Assembly: GCA_949710005.1 (NCBI GenBank)
Contig: OX453280.1
Location: 10,217,105-10,281,104, forward strand
DNA: 64,000 bases
From: Ricordea florida
Lineage: Eukaryota; Cnidaria; Anthozoa; Corallimorpharia; Ricordeidae
Reading direction: 5' to 3'
The first letter of the stretch is position 1, and each line of letters opens with the position of its first letter. A model generated the notes under the pieces. That model was not told where the DNA came from, did not search any database, and worked only from the letters and a program-made list of their open reading frames with translations. A program made the translations under genes and the position numbers. Positions 54,271-64,000 of the stretch are shown here, piece by piece.

Positions 54271-55211
54271 GGTCCTCGGCTGAGGCAACAAACTTTTCGA
54301 TCTTTAATTCATAGGGTACTATAGAGCCAAGGTTTTACTCCATATTGGTTAAAATTACTATTACCAGTAATAAACAGGAGCTATTTCTAGCTTAATTACT
54401 CTGACTATCACAACAGGAGGCCAACTTTGACAATACATCGCGTTTTTCCGTTTGTTTGTTTGTTTGTTTTTTTTTTGTTTCTTCATTTTTCTCCTTTTTT
54501 TGTTCCACATCTGGAACTAAACCTACATCTGGAACCATCTACCTGCGCGTCCTAAGACTTAGGTTAAAGCACCTTTAATTCTTAAAATAGTAAAAAATCT
54601 TGGCGAGTTACGAAAAGTGGCTTAAGACTATCAATTACACTACGAGTTCGACTTTTTGTTTGAGTCGACACATCCAGCGCTAAGCCGACTCTTTAGATCA
54701 TATAAACAATAGAGAGTCGGTTAATTGTTTCAGTGAAAACCAATTACATGTAGCAAACTACGATCATTTTTTTACCCCTCGGGTCCCATAAGAAGTTTAG
54801 ACCCTCCCGATATCCCAAAACCGACCACAGGGTAACAGAAAATTAGTTAGTAAAGCAAACGGTTCATAACATACCTTGATTCAACATGGATTTCTTCGCT
54901 CTTACGGAGGAATTGCAATTCATGCAAGCAACTTTGGCAAGGTTGCACGAAACGTCCTGAAATTAGAAACAAAGTTATAACCATTATTAGTATATTCTAA
55001 CTCAGCAACCTCGGCATTTTGAGCAATCTGATTGGCTCTCCACCTCGGGATATTCAATACTATACACTTCCTAGGACCTGAATAACGTAGGGGCCTCTGG
55101 GTAATCCTTGTGCCTGTCAGTTTTTGTTTGGAGAAAAAAAAATGGCTTCCGAGCTACCGAAATTTGGCTGCCGTCGATTCGCGATTTTCAGCCTTTGCGA
55201 AGAGGTTTTAC
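54271..55211. other. Intergenic DNA with a short ORF
   Basis: A short + frame at 55,142-55,273 begins MASELPKFGCRRFAIFSLCE and could be a gene start, but it runs into the MITE at 55,212. Otherwise nothing recognised. Confidence 0.3.
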
Positions 55212-55420
55212 TAGGGAAATTAAGCAAAACACTACCACGACGAAACGTTGATCAGGGCAGGACCAAACAATAGCGCGAATGAACGACACAATGAAACTGA
55301 ATGTGCAAAATAAAGTCCGGTATGTCTCTTTCTCGCGCGAATTACGCTTCAACAATTAACTTTTTTCACCGGTTGTGTTATCCTCCTCAGCGTTGTCGTC
55401 GTGTTTGCTTAATCTCCCTA
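55212..55420. mobile_element. ~210-bp MITE (TAGGGA(A/G)ATTAAGCAAA ends)
   Basis: TAGGGAAATTAAGCAAAACA with ACGACGAAACG on the left pairs with CGTTGTCGTCGTGTTTGCTT plus AATCTCCCTA on the right (imperfect). Confidence 0.6.
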
Positions 55421-55448
55421 CTGAGGTTGCTTCATTGGTATATACCTA

Positions 55449-55566
55449 GACAATAATTCTCTTCAATCTCGGGGAATAGTGGCCTTAGGAATATTTACCT
55501 CGTTGCTTCGCAGTTCGGTAACTAAATATTCTGCTACTATTCAACTCGATTTCCGAGAATAATTGC
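55449..55566. mobile_element. ~118-bp fold-back MITE
   Basis: CAATAATTCTCTTCAATCTC...GGAATATTTACCTCG on the left pairs imperfectly with CTAAATATTC...CGATTTCCGAGAATAATTG on the right around GCTTCGC. Confidence 0.65.
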
Positions 55567-55714
55567 TAAATTATGGCTCCTACTCCGCGTACCAACACAG
55601 ATGACGTATGCATTGTTTCACCATTGTGTGTAAATTATTCAGTAACAACGTTTTTTTATCGTCTGTCTTTGTTTTACGTCATCTGTGTGGTACACGGAGT
55701 AGGAGCCTAAATTA
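55567..55714. mobile_element. 148-bp MITE (GGCTCCTACTCCG ends)
   Basis: TAAATTATGGCTCCTACTCC (55,567) and GGAGTAGGAGCCTAAATTA (right end, 55,714) are inverted repeats extending about 40 bp inward through ACACAGATGACGTA / TACGTCATCTGTGT with a few mismatches. Confidence 0.8.
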
Positions 55715-56624
55715 TATTGTAGTGCCTATTGCCTGATTAGCATAATTTATTTAATTTATATTTCAGGCTCATTGCGTAGTGCGAGGATTTCCATGTGGTT
55801 GGACGTAATTTTTTCGTCGTAAAATCGCTTTTAGCGACACGGGTCCTCGCTGCAGTGACTTATCTCCGCTTGAGATCAAAATGGAGGCAAGATCGTAAAA
55901 GAATGGGAACAACACTTAAGATTCGTCGCCGTTTCAGACTCCTTCTTTATCCGGGCGTTTGGTTATCGATTACACCACGGTTTTACTCGCAACACAGTCG
56001 AGAGTGGGTCGTAATCGGAAGGGTAGAGAAATGCCGATAAATGAAAATCGAACTAAGTTAACGGAGTCGTTTGCGGAGTTTTCGATCGCGCTCACACTTC
56101 GTCGCCACCGATCCATTGACGACAAGATCAATAAATTCGTGAGAAAAAGTGAAACAAATTCTTGTTGCAATCTTTGGAGCTACAACGTGTTACAAAATTG
56201 TTGAGACAGCACGAGTAGAAAGTCCTCACTCTTCCTTTAAACGGGTACCAGCTCAAAGTTTTGTTGATATTCCAGTTTCTCCCACCCCCACCCCCCCGTC
56301 AGTCTTTCCCTTTCAATGTTATATGTCAAACATTTCAGCATGGTTTTTCAAGGGTGAGGGGGTAGAACTTTTAATGTCGAGACGATTGTTAAAGTTCTAA
56401 AACCCTAAATAGGTGTAGTGTCTCAAGTAGTTTTGCACCTTGTTGTAGCATTGTGATTGGTCGGTCTTGCAATGACTGCTTTCGCTGGCGTTTCCTCATT
56501 GGTTAAGTTTCGGTAGTCAATCACAAGCAAGAACTATGTCTCATTGTTGTAAAGTAATTTTTATTTACGAAATAGAAAACATTTTCTCCGTGTTTCTATC
56601 GAGTTATAGAAATACGAGTGGAAA

Positions 56625-56655
<31 letters not shown>

Positions 56656-57150
56656 GAGCCGCGGGCGAGTGTTTCTACAGCTTTTTCGAGTTAACTTGTT
56701 AACTTTGATGACCAAAATGTAAATTCTCTTTGGTCGCGTCGTCATTACGTCAGCAGCTCGTGCTAGTTCTGTGTTTCTATCGAGTTTTAATATAAATCTA
56801 TTAGCGTTCTATCACAAATGCCGCGCTCGGATTGGCAGTGTGCCCGTGCTAACAAAGTGGCGGCCGCTTCTTCACGTTTTCGAAGTGTCCGTGACTTCAG
56901 AAGACTTAGACAGTTTACTGGTCGAGGCTGTTGCAGAAAAGACAACTAGTAGATTTGTACTAAGACAATTAGATTATTTGCTCTCGATTTCGAAGCGTGA
57001 TATGCGCCCTCGTCAACTGTCACGCGATATAAATCTCGAGCTCATAATCTAATTGTTTAATAAAAACATGAATTCTAACCAATCAGCGCGCGTGCTTTCT
57101 TAAGACTGTTTTCTATATGGAAGTAGCCCTATTATTTCTTTATTGCTTAC
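55715..57150. other. Intergenic DNA with MITE-like fragments
   Basis: GTGTTTCTATCGAGTT occurs at 56,589 and again at about 56,770, the first inside a TTATAGAAATACGAGTGGAA block. A + frame at 56,817-57,052 (CRARIGSVPVLTKWRPLLHV, EDLDSLLVEAVAEKTTSR) reads protein-like but has no recognised family and could be repeat-borne. Confidence 0.3.
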
Positions 57151-57292
57151 CACCCAACTCATCGTTGTATACGGCTGTTTCGTTTTCCTGCCTATTCCGT
57201 CCGTTCTCATTAGTCTCCAGACTCCCTTTAACTTTGGTTCCGGCGGAGCGGGAGGCATTACATCCTCTAGGGAGTCTAGATCCAAGTCATCC
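57151..57292 (-). CDS. Possible host exon of unknown function
   Basis: Between an acceptor ATTGATCTCTTCAG (57,293) and a donor TGGGTG^GTAAGC (57,150) the - strand frame reads DDLDLDSLEDVMPPAPPEPK, LKGVWRLMRTDGIGRKTKQP and YTTMSWV without a stop (142 bp). The composition is that of ordinary coding DNA. The acceptor is 16 bp from the end of a fold-back MITE, so the exon may have been separated from its gene. Unrecognised. Confidence 0.3.
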
Positions 57293-57308
57293 CTGAAGAG
57301 ATCAATTG

Positions 57309-57493
57309 AAGAAATGGTAAACGATCGAGTTGCAACCATCGAGGCGTGCACGGGAGGTTACTAAGCACGAAAGAAGCGTAAGAGATGCTCGAGGCGAAGT
57401 CCAGAGCAACTCTAGGTTCTCGAGTGCTTAGCAAACCTCAAAGGTTCGTCCATAACTCGATGATTGTACAGCTGCTGCGTTTACCATTTCTTT
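57309..57493. mobile_element. 185-bp fold-back MITE (family member 2)
   Basis: AAGAAATGGTAAACG (57,309) is exactly reverse-complemented at 57,479-57,493. Inside, GAGGTTACTAAGCAC pairs with GTGCTTAGCAAACCTC. It is related to the element at 29,453-29,642. Confidence 0.8.
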
Positions 57494-57914
57494 TATAACA
57501 TAAGACTTCGCAAATTCACAGTCTGACAACAGCATGCAACCCATGGTAAATGGATCGTGCGTATGAGCCAATCATTGTGCGCGCTTTCCCAAAGCTATGT
57601 TATAAAATCAGTTGTTTGAACCGTGAGTACTAGACAGCAATGGCACAGAATGAGTCATGCACATACTGAGCACCGATTGAACTTCTTAAGTTGTCCTTAC
57701 AAGGAAGAGTTTTCGATAAAAGCAAAGAGAGCACGAATTATATCTGAACTTCCTATGTTTGCCTGACCAGAAAGAGATTTCCGCCAAGTGTAAACACAAC
57801 ACAGGCATATAGAAAAAGAATGCGAGCTTTTTTTTTTGTTATATTTTCCTTACAAGGAATTGTTGCGGTCGTCCGATTTTGTGATTACTCATATAACGAC
57901 AGATGATATCAGAA
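57494..57914. other. Intergenic DNA
   Basis: Nothing recognised. Confidence 0.3.
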
Positions 57915-58181
57915 ACGAGGCTTTGTTTTTTGCGCGCTTTTCGCGGCTTGCCACGGCTACACAACCTACAACCCTCAGTCTACAGCAGTCTACAATGTTT
58001 TGCTGAAGAAACGGATTATTCATAGCGGTTTTGGAGGAAAAATTTTCTTCCTACAAGTTTTCAAGCGTTTTTGGAGGGACATAAGCATAAAGCTGAGTTC
58101 TTTCTACAAGTTTTCAAGCATTTTTGGAGGGACTGTGTGATAAGCTCCGCTTTTAGGTTTGCCTAAATCTATTTAATAATC
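57915..58181 (+). mobile_element. Element B copy 3, partial
   Basis: CGAGGCTTTGTTTTTTGCGC to CTAAATCTATTTAATAA matches the right half of copy 2. About 50 bp (CTACAAGTTTTCAAGC...GGAGGGAC) is tandemly duplicated at 58,049-58,132, and the segment between it and the end is deleted. Confidence 0.8.
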
Positions 58182-58244
58182 TAAATGATAATAAATGTTT
58201 CAAGTGGTCAGTCACGTCAGCGGTCTACCAAACGAAAGTATATC

Positions 58245-59880
58245 CTGAAAGATTAAACTAAAAAATGATAGAAAATTCCAATTTATATTCCCTGTTGAAT
58301 ATAAAAATATCGCCGTGTTTGAAAAAAAAAAAAACCCTATAAAATCAATGTCATTGGATATAATGATCAAACAAAAAAAATTCAAACATTAAGAAATAAT
58401 CCTAATATCTCAGAGAGTCAAGAATATATAAATCCATTGCTTATTTATAATAAGAGTACAAATCATTATTGCTGGATTAAAGATCTCAGTAAACTACTAT
58501 CCTCTAAAGTTAATAATCATGGCCATGCTAAATTCTTTTGTTTTCGATGTTTAAATTCATTCAATTTTGAGAAGATCGACCTTAATCAAACACATGTTAA
58601 AGCGGTTATTACCATGCCTAAAAATGCAGATGGATCACCTAAATTCATTAATTTAAAAAAACTACAATAAGTAAATGAGAGTTCCTTTCGTAATCTATGC
58701 AGATTTTGAGGGGAGAGGAAAAACGTTTTACGCAGAAATATAAAAAACACACACCATCCGGGTTCTATCATTTCTTACGACCAAGTGATATTGCTATATG
58801 TAAACCGAAACTCGTGATCTATACAGCTAAATCAGAAGAAGATGACGTAGCGAAAGAATTCGTCAAAAGTTTAGAAAATATGATTAAATATATTTACAAA
58901 AAAATTAAATATCTAAAAGATGTCAGACTTTCATATTCGGGTAAAGCTGATATTTATAATACAACTAATTGTCATATTTGCGATAAACCATTAGACGGGG
59001 ATAAAGTATTGGATCACTGTCACTTGACTGGTAAATATCGTGGACCCGCGCATAATGTATGCAATAACAATTACAGATTAACAAAATTCATCCCGGTAAT
59101 TTCCATAATCTATAACTGGGTATGATTCGCATTTGCTCATTAAAAAATTTCATTATATAGACACTAGTGTTTTACTGGAAAATATACCACTCGTAAAATT
59201 CATAAAAACTACATCCGGGACCCGAGTGGTTTATTTTCCATAATCTCACACGTGAGTTTATCGAAGACGTAATTTCGGTAATTTCCCTCCGAAATTATTT
59301 TTGTCTATATAATAAAAAGAACATAAGACGGCGGCTTGAAGATAAAATTCATAACTTCGCGCCACCGTGTAATATCCTCTATAAGTCTCATAGAAGAAGA
59401 ACGTGGCAAGATAAAATGAATCGCTAATAGAGAAGAACGGTATATTTCGTTTTCAAAGCCAATTCAAGTAGATACGAGATTTTACAAAGATGGGATAAAA
59501 GTTCCTGAATTTGTTGACTTGAGATTTATCGACAGTTTTAGATTCCTCGCAAATAGCTTAGATAATTAAGTCAGCAACTTGCCTAAAGTTAAATTCTTAA
59601 ATCCTTTAGATCTTTATCAAGGTAGACAATTAGACTTGCTAAATCGTAAGGGAATATTCCCCTACGAATGGTTTGACAATTATCACAAATTAAAAGCAAG
59701 AGAATTACCGACTAAAGAAGAATTTTTTTCCAAATTAAATGAAGAACCTATATCCGAGGAAGATCACAAACATGCTAATCAAATATGGAAAATTTTCGAA
59801 ATGGATGAATTCCAAGATTACTACGATTTCTATTTAAGAGCGACGGTCAGGAAACATCGACCATTGAGTGGCAAGAGTTG
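58245..59880 (+). pseudogene. Polinton remnant B: AT-rich protein-primed DNA polymerase, N-terminal half
   Basis: In shifting frames the sequence gives the N-terminal conserved region (FPVEYKNIAVFE, INPLLIYNKSTNHYCWIKDL), a Cys-containing block (HGHAKFFCFRCLNSFNFEK), the start of the exonuclease domain (VPFVIYADFEG), the HNH-like zinc segment CHICDKPLDGDKVLDHCHLT, and the spacer region up to NYHKLKARELPTKEEFFSKL and DHKHANQIWKIFEMDEFQDY. This is the order of Polinton-type polymerase B. The polymerase motifs A-C that should follow are absent: homology is lost after about 59,850. It differs from remnant A in base composition (very AT-rich) and sequence, so it is a separate lineage. Confidence 0.85.
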
Positions 59881-61059
59881 AAAAATTAATTTCGCTTATT
59901 TTCTGACTATAAGAAGCCACTAAGAATAGAAGAAATTTATGTATTTCTTTTTCTTCCGGAACTCTTTAATTCTGAGAAAACTGAGAAGAACGAATTTGAC
60001 CCGCGACGATCCCGAAAGGTCCCGCAAGCAAGTGTGAAATTGATATTTTAAACTGACTTTTGGTCTTCAAGGAAAAACGATTCAAAGGATCATGACACCG
60101 AATTTTGATAGAGAGAGTGACGTACTTTCATAGAAATTATATGACTTATCTTTATTGTTGTTCATAAATAGAAACAACGCGCAGGAAAGTGCACTATTTT
60201 CAAATGTGAAAAATCCCACAAATACCTCCTTAATTCGAATGTTTTTTTCACTATGTGGTATAATTCAGATTTTCCTTTTAACTATGTCATTACAGGGATT
60301 TAAAGTTGTTCTTGATAATATGTTAGAATCAGCATGGGTTTTTTCAAATTTCTACAACGGCTGAGTAAACAATTCTTGTTGCGTGACGGTAACGTCAAGC
60401 GGAGTTTTTACACAGCTGACCGGAATATACACGAAAGCGTACTGAAAACGATTCTGGTGTGCGCTTTTCGTCCTTTTTTTATTGAAAAAAAGGTAAGCGG
60501 TCAAAGAGAGGTTATTTGTTCTCATTGTTTTAGGTGGAAGTTTTCTTTTTCGCTATAAGATGTTTTCACTGATAACTATCAGGATGTAATCTGATTAGCT
60601 CTCGGTTAACCTGTTTAACTTTTATACTTAATTTTTTCGCTTCCTCTAGTTTCAGAAGAATCGGAACAGAGAGACAAAAATGATAGATGCTTTATAAATT
60701 GATATTTACTTCAATTGTGAGGATTTATTTTTATTATTTGTTGAAGAAATGACAGAGTTGGCAAAAACTGAGCCCCTCCCAGGGGTTTTAGGGAGCAGGG
60801 GAGCATGGGCATTTATTTTTAGGGATATCGGGAGATCGTCAAATTATTTTCAGGGATTAAGGGAGCCTGGCTTTAGATTTTGGGGATCAAGGGAGATCAA
60901 GGGAACTCTGATTTTTCGATTTTTTTGCTCTGTTCCGGGACTGTTTACCTGTAGAAAAGCAGAGACTGATAAATGTTTTAGCAGTCTCAGTATTTATAAA
61001 GATAATTTCCATGAGGGGCAACTTACGTCACTTACCAGGGCCATCAGGTCCCTTTGTGT
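59881..61059. other. Intergenic DNA
   Basis: A frame near 59,925-60,050 (IYVFLFLPELFNSEKTEKNE) might be a further remnant. At 60,775-60,915 AGGGA(G/T)...-rich direct repeats (GGGATTAAGGGAGCC, GGGATCAAGGGAGATC) form a low-complexity block. No gene recognised. Confidence 0.3.
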
Positions 61060-61117
61060 CATACAATGCATCATGGGAAATTTGAAGCACATGGCAAAGC
61101 ATTCTCAAGATGGCGGC
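61060..61117 (+). promoter_or_regulatory. Candidate core promoter: SBS/ZNF143-like and YY1-like motifs
   Basis: TGCATCATGGGAAA (61,066-61,079) contains, in reverse, TTTCCCATGATGCA, close to the ZNF143/THAP11 SBS core. CAAGATGGCGGC (61,106-61,117) is the YY1 consensus overlapping the ATG. Such pairs are frequent at animal gene starts. Inference from motif match only. Confidence 0.45.
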
Positions 61118-61506
61118 CGAGAATGGAGACAGTGGAGTTGTTAATGAGGTCAATGAGGACAATAAGAGAGTTGCCGTCCGAGAACCTACTACAATAGTGC
61201 CAGTTACGGCAGCTATTTACCACAATGGTCAAGAGAAACCAACAGAAAGATGGAGCCTCGAGCTTGGGCTCACCTTGTCCGAAGATAAGCACCTATCTAC
61301 GATAATAAAGCGCCTGGAGAAAGGCTACGGGGTTAAGAACAAGACCAGCGCTCTTGGCATTAGAAAATTTAACATCCAATTGTCAGTCAAAGACTTCAAC
61401 CCGAAGCTACCTGAGTGGCCAAAGGGCAGGATCTTCGCAATTGATTGTCAAGAGCAATGGGAGAATTGCCTTTCGGAGGTTCTTGGTCTTCAGCGAGAAC
61501 TTATAG
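61110..61506 (+). CDS. First coding exon of a likely host gene, function unknown
   Basis: ATG 61,110 lies in AAGATGGCGGCC. The exon encodes about 132 residues: an acidic N-terminus, then YHNGQEKPTERWSLELGLTL, LSTIIKRLEKGYGVKNKTSA, RKFNIQLSVKDFNPKLPEWP and IFAIDCQEQWENCLSEVLGL, ending at a donor CTTATAG^GTAGGT in phase 1. A readthrough stop follows at once, as expected inside an intron. The sequence is not transposon-like and has balanced composition. I do not recognise the family. The gypsy fragment at 61.7 kb lies in what would be its first intron, so the downstream exons are probably beyond the window. Confidence 0.55.
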
Positions 61507-61714
61507 GTAGGTGATCGTAGGTAAATAATTCATTTACTGACACAACTGACACAAATCATGTACATCACAGGACACGCGAGGCATGCCTAACGCATATTGA
61601 TTTGGACACAGAAATAACGTAGCCAGTGGCTTTGTGCTTTGATATCAACGGGCAACTGTATGTTTCCACATTCACCGGTGTCTGCTATGTTATAAAACTT
61701 CATTCCAACCTTGT

Positions 61715-63699
61715 CAGCTGTCATCGGGAGAGACCAAGCGGATCATGATCAGCGACTTAAGCAAGTCCTTGACAGGCTAGTGGAGAGGAAACTCACACTC
61801 AACCTTGAGAAGTGTTTATTTTCTCAAACCAGTTTGCAATACTTGGGCCAAATTATTGACAGTGAAGGAATCAGGAACGACCCCTCAAAGGTTAAAGCTA
61901 TCACTGACATGGCAGAACCCCAGGACATTGCAGACCTGAGACGTTTCCTAGGATTGGTCAACCACCTAATGAAGTTCTGCCCAAATCTAGCTGAGAAGAC
62001 GAAACCCTTAAGAGACTTGCTCAAGAAGAAGAGTGCTTGGGTATGGGGCCCAGCCCAACAAGAAGCCTTTCAACAGCTGAAAGTAGATATGGCATCCGAG
62101 CAAGTTCTTGCACTGTACGATCCGGAAAAGGACGCGATGGTCTAATCTGATGCCAGCAGTTTTGGACTGGGTGCAGTCCTTATGCAGAAGTAGCCTTTAG
62201 GTGAGATGAGGCCAGTGGCCTATGCTAGCAGATCAATGACCGAGACAGAGCGTCGTTATGCCCAAATCGAAAACGAGGCTTCGGCCATTACATGGGCACT
62301 TGAACACTGGGCAGAATTCTTGATCGGAATCAGATTTAAAGTAGAAACAGATCACAAGCCATTGACTACGTTGTTTTCCACTAAGCTGATAGACGAGCTT
62401 CCAGTGCGCATACAACGCTTCAGGATGAGACTCATGAGGTTTGACTTTGCCATCGCGCATTTCCCTGGTAAACGTCTGTATGTTTCCGATCCCTTGATTC
62501 GATCTGCCCAGGGAACGACCTGCAAGTCATGGGACGACCTGCATGACGAAGTCGAGTGCTATGTGAATGCTGTACTAGTGACCTTACCTGCCTCGGACCA
62601 GCGGCTAGATGAGATACGTTCTGAGCTGAAGAACGATGACACACTCAAAACTGTGATGCACTATGTTCAGAATGGGTGGCCTGAAGAGAAACGAAAAGTC
62701 CATGGGCCGATAGCAAAATACTGGAGTGAACGCGGCAACATCTCCCTTCACAACGGGCTACTCCTGAGAGGACGACGAATCATTATATTTCCAAGGTTAA
62801 GAGCAGATGTTTTGAGGCGTGTACATGATGGTCATCAAGGGATTACTAAAACACGGGCGAATGCGGCCTCCTCGGTGTGGTGGCCTAGAATCTTCCAAGA
62901 CATCACAAAGGTTGTGCAAAACTGTGCCATGTGTGACAAATATCGCAAAGAACGCATTGAGTCAATGAAAGGTACTGAATTTCCTGATCGACCATGAAGC
63001 AGAGTCGGCGTAGACTTCTTTCAGCACAAGGATAAACATTACCTCCTAGCTGTAGATTACTTTTCACGAGATGTAAGATATGTTGAGTGTCCCAGAATGC
63101 TGCAGCTTAAAAAGATCTTCAGTCGACATGGGATTCCAGACATCTTATTTACCGACAACGGCCCCCAGTTTGATTCACATAAGTTCACCAACTTTTCCTC
63201 GGACTGGCGGTTTCAGCACATAACCTCATCTCCAAGATATCCCCAGTCCAACGGAGAGGTGGAAAGGGCGGTCCAAACTATGAAGATGGTCCTAAATAAG
63301 AGTAGTGATGAATACTTGGCTCTCCTGAATTGCAGAGATACTCCGTTGCATCATGGTTCCTCTCCAGCACAGTTAAGCATGGGTCGGAAACTACGTACGA
63401 GAGTTCCCTGTCACCCGGATGAGCTGAAGCCAGAGACCCCTGACTATGATCACATCAGAAGAAAAGAGAGGGAGTACCAAGGAAAAATGAAATTGAATTA
63501 TGACCAGAGACACAGAATAGTAGAGGGAGAGGAGCTGTCACCTGGTGATCGCGTTTGGATTCCTGACCTGAAAGCAGAAGGGACAGTAATTAAGCAACAC
63601 GAATCTCCAAGGTCTGTTGTCATACAGACCTCAAATGGCCAAGTGAGAAGGAACCGGAGGATGACTCGAAGAGTTCCCGAGGGAAGACCTCCAGTCTAG
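61715..63699 (+). pseudogene. gypsy Pol: RT thumb, RNase H, integrase
   Basis: One frame spans the region with three stops only: TAA 62,143, TAG 62,191 and TGA 62,995. Blocks in order: RT end (LTLNLEKCLFSQTSLQYLGQ), connection (LRRFLGLVNHLMKFCPNLAE), RNase H with SDASSFGLGAVLMQK, YAQIENEASAITWALEHW and VETDHKPLTTLF, then the H2C2 zinc region (HDGHQGITKTRANAASSVWW, CAMCDKYRKERI), integrase core with GVDFFQHKDKHYLLAVDYFS (first Asp), FTDNGPQFDSHKF (second Asp) and NGEVERAVQTMK (Glu), and a C-terminal domain (LSPGDRVWIPDLKAEGTV). A small in-frame deletion seems to remove residues between VECPRML and the second Asp block. All catalytic acids of the integrase are present. Confidence 0.92.
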
Positions 63700-63983
63700 C
63701 CCCAGAATGAGGGCTATGAGAGCTGCGAACCAACGCCAAAAAGACAGATGGGCCTAGAGATTCCCTCAGCACGGAGAGCCAGCCATGAAGACTACGGAGA
63801 GCTGCCTATCCCTGAGGACCAACCAGCAGTAAATGAGCCCTTACAGTCTGAACCACTGCCGACCAGCCTTAGACCTAGAGGAGCTCTTAGAAGACCGGAA
63901 AGACTTATTGAACAATGTTAATATTAGCATTCAGTTAGGACACTGGAGAACAGTGATGTGCCTATTGACATTTAGTTAAGTTT
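63700..63983. other. Tail of gypsy element D before the purine tract
   Basis: Non-conserved proline-rich frames, then non-coding sequence leading into the polypurine tract. Confidence 0.5.
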
Positions 63984-64000
63984 AAAAAAAAAAGGAAGAT

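Larger units (their letters stand above)
61715..63999 (+). mobile_element. Ty3/gypsy element D, pol fragment ending at the polypurine tract
   Basis: The 5' end is truncated just after the RT catalytic box. The pol frame runs to 63,699. A purine tract A10-GGAAGA (63,984-63,999) stands at the window edge and would directly precede the 3' LTR. The frame is remarkably well kept for this neighbourhood. Confidence 0.85.

Overview
This looks like nuclear DNA of an animal, most likely a cnidarian (coral or anemone type); the species cannot be named from the sequence. Reasons: apparent spliceosomal introns with GTAAGT-type donors; death-fold exons; a YY1-like motif overlapping a start codon; L2-clade and L1/Tx1-like LINEs; Ty3/gypsy elements; two Polinton (Maverick) remnants; a KIAA1958-like (Crypton) recombinase fragment; and many fold-back MITEs. 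There is no bacterial or organellar gene order, and no rRNA, tRNA or CRISPR array was recognised. Most of the 64 kb is transposon debris with a few candidate host exons in between.

Layout. 1-8.03 kb: decayed GC-rich Polinton with packaging ATPase, small ORFs and integrase on +, protein-primed DNA polymerase B and a zinc-ribbon ORF on -. 8.03-10.33 kb: decayed L1-like LINE. 10.43-12.14 kb: a repeat family ('element B', three copies in the window) interrupted by a hairpin MITE and a TIR element carrying a Crypton-like fragment. 12.5-17.9 kb: two arrays of a palindromic satellite (core GTCCGA-TTT-TCGGAC) in inverted orientation, enclosing fold-back MITEs and two candidate spliced genes of unknown function transcribed away from each other. 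19.2-19.7 kb: a 57-bp (19-codon) coding tandem repeat. 20.3-23.9 kb: LINE pieces inside a pair of inverted repeats, including a fairly fresh L2-clade RT. 27-30.5 kb: MITEs around a two-exon CARD-like plus death-domain gene (-).

31.45-32.63 kb: internally deleted DNA transposon with perfect 23-bp ends including TTAA, carrying exon 1 of a Mutator-like (PF20700-type) protein. 32.64-35.29 kb: 5'-truncated L1-like LINE with one long RT frame broken by only two stops, plus a poly(A) tail. 35.3-38.4 kb: an AT-rich island of virus-like ORFs with few or no recognisable homologues (Rho_N-like plus Cys/His-rich protein, four-fold tandem-repeat protein, intact 183-aa ORF, zinc-ribbon ORF). 38.68-42.0 kb: three gypsy pieces, one in reverse with a complete LTR. 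43.95-44.58 kb: element B copy 2. 47.87-48.32 kb: a gene-like exon. 50.25-54.27 kb: LTR-retrotransposon debris. 55.2-57.5 kb: MITEs. 57.9-59.9 kb: element B copy 3 followed by an AT-rich Polinton polymerase remnant. 61.1 kb: first exon of a likely host gene. 61.7-64 kb: gypsy pol in one frame with three stops, ending at a polypurine tract at the window edge.

Functionally the elements are relics. The Polinton genes once served packaging, integration and replication. The retroelements supply RT, RNase H and integrase domains, all broken by stops or frameshifts. Host biology is represented by the CARD/death-domain gene (an adaptor-like role in death-fold signalling is inferred), the two unknown spliced genes at 14.4-16.6 kb, and the 61.1-kb exon. 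All gene models are hand-read; splice sites are inferred from consensus and phase agreement only.
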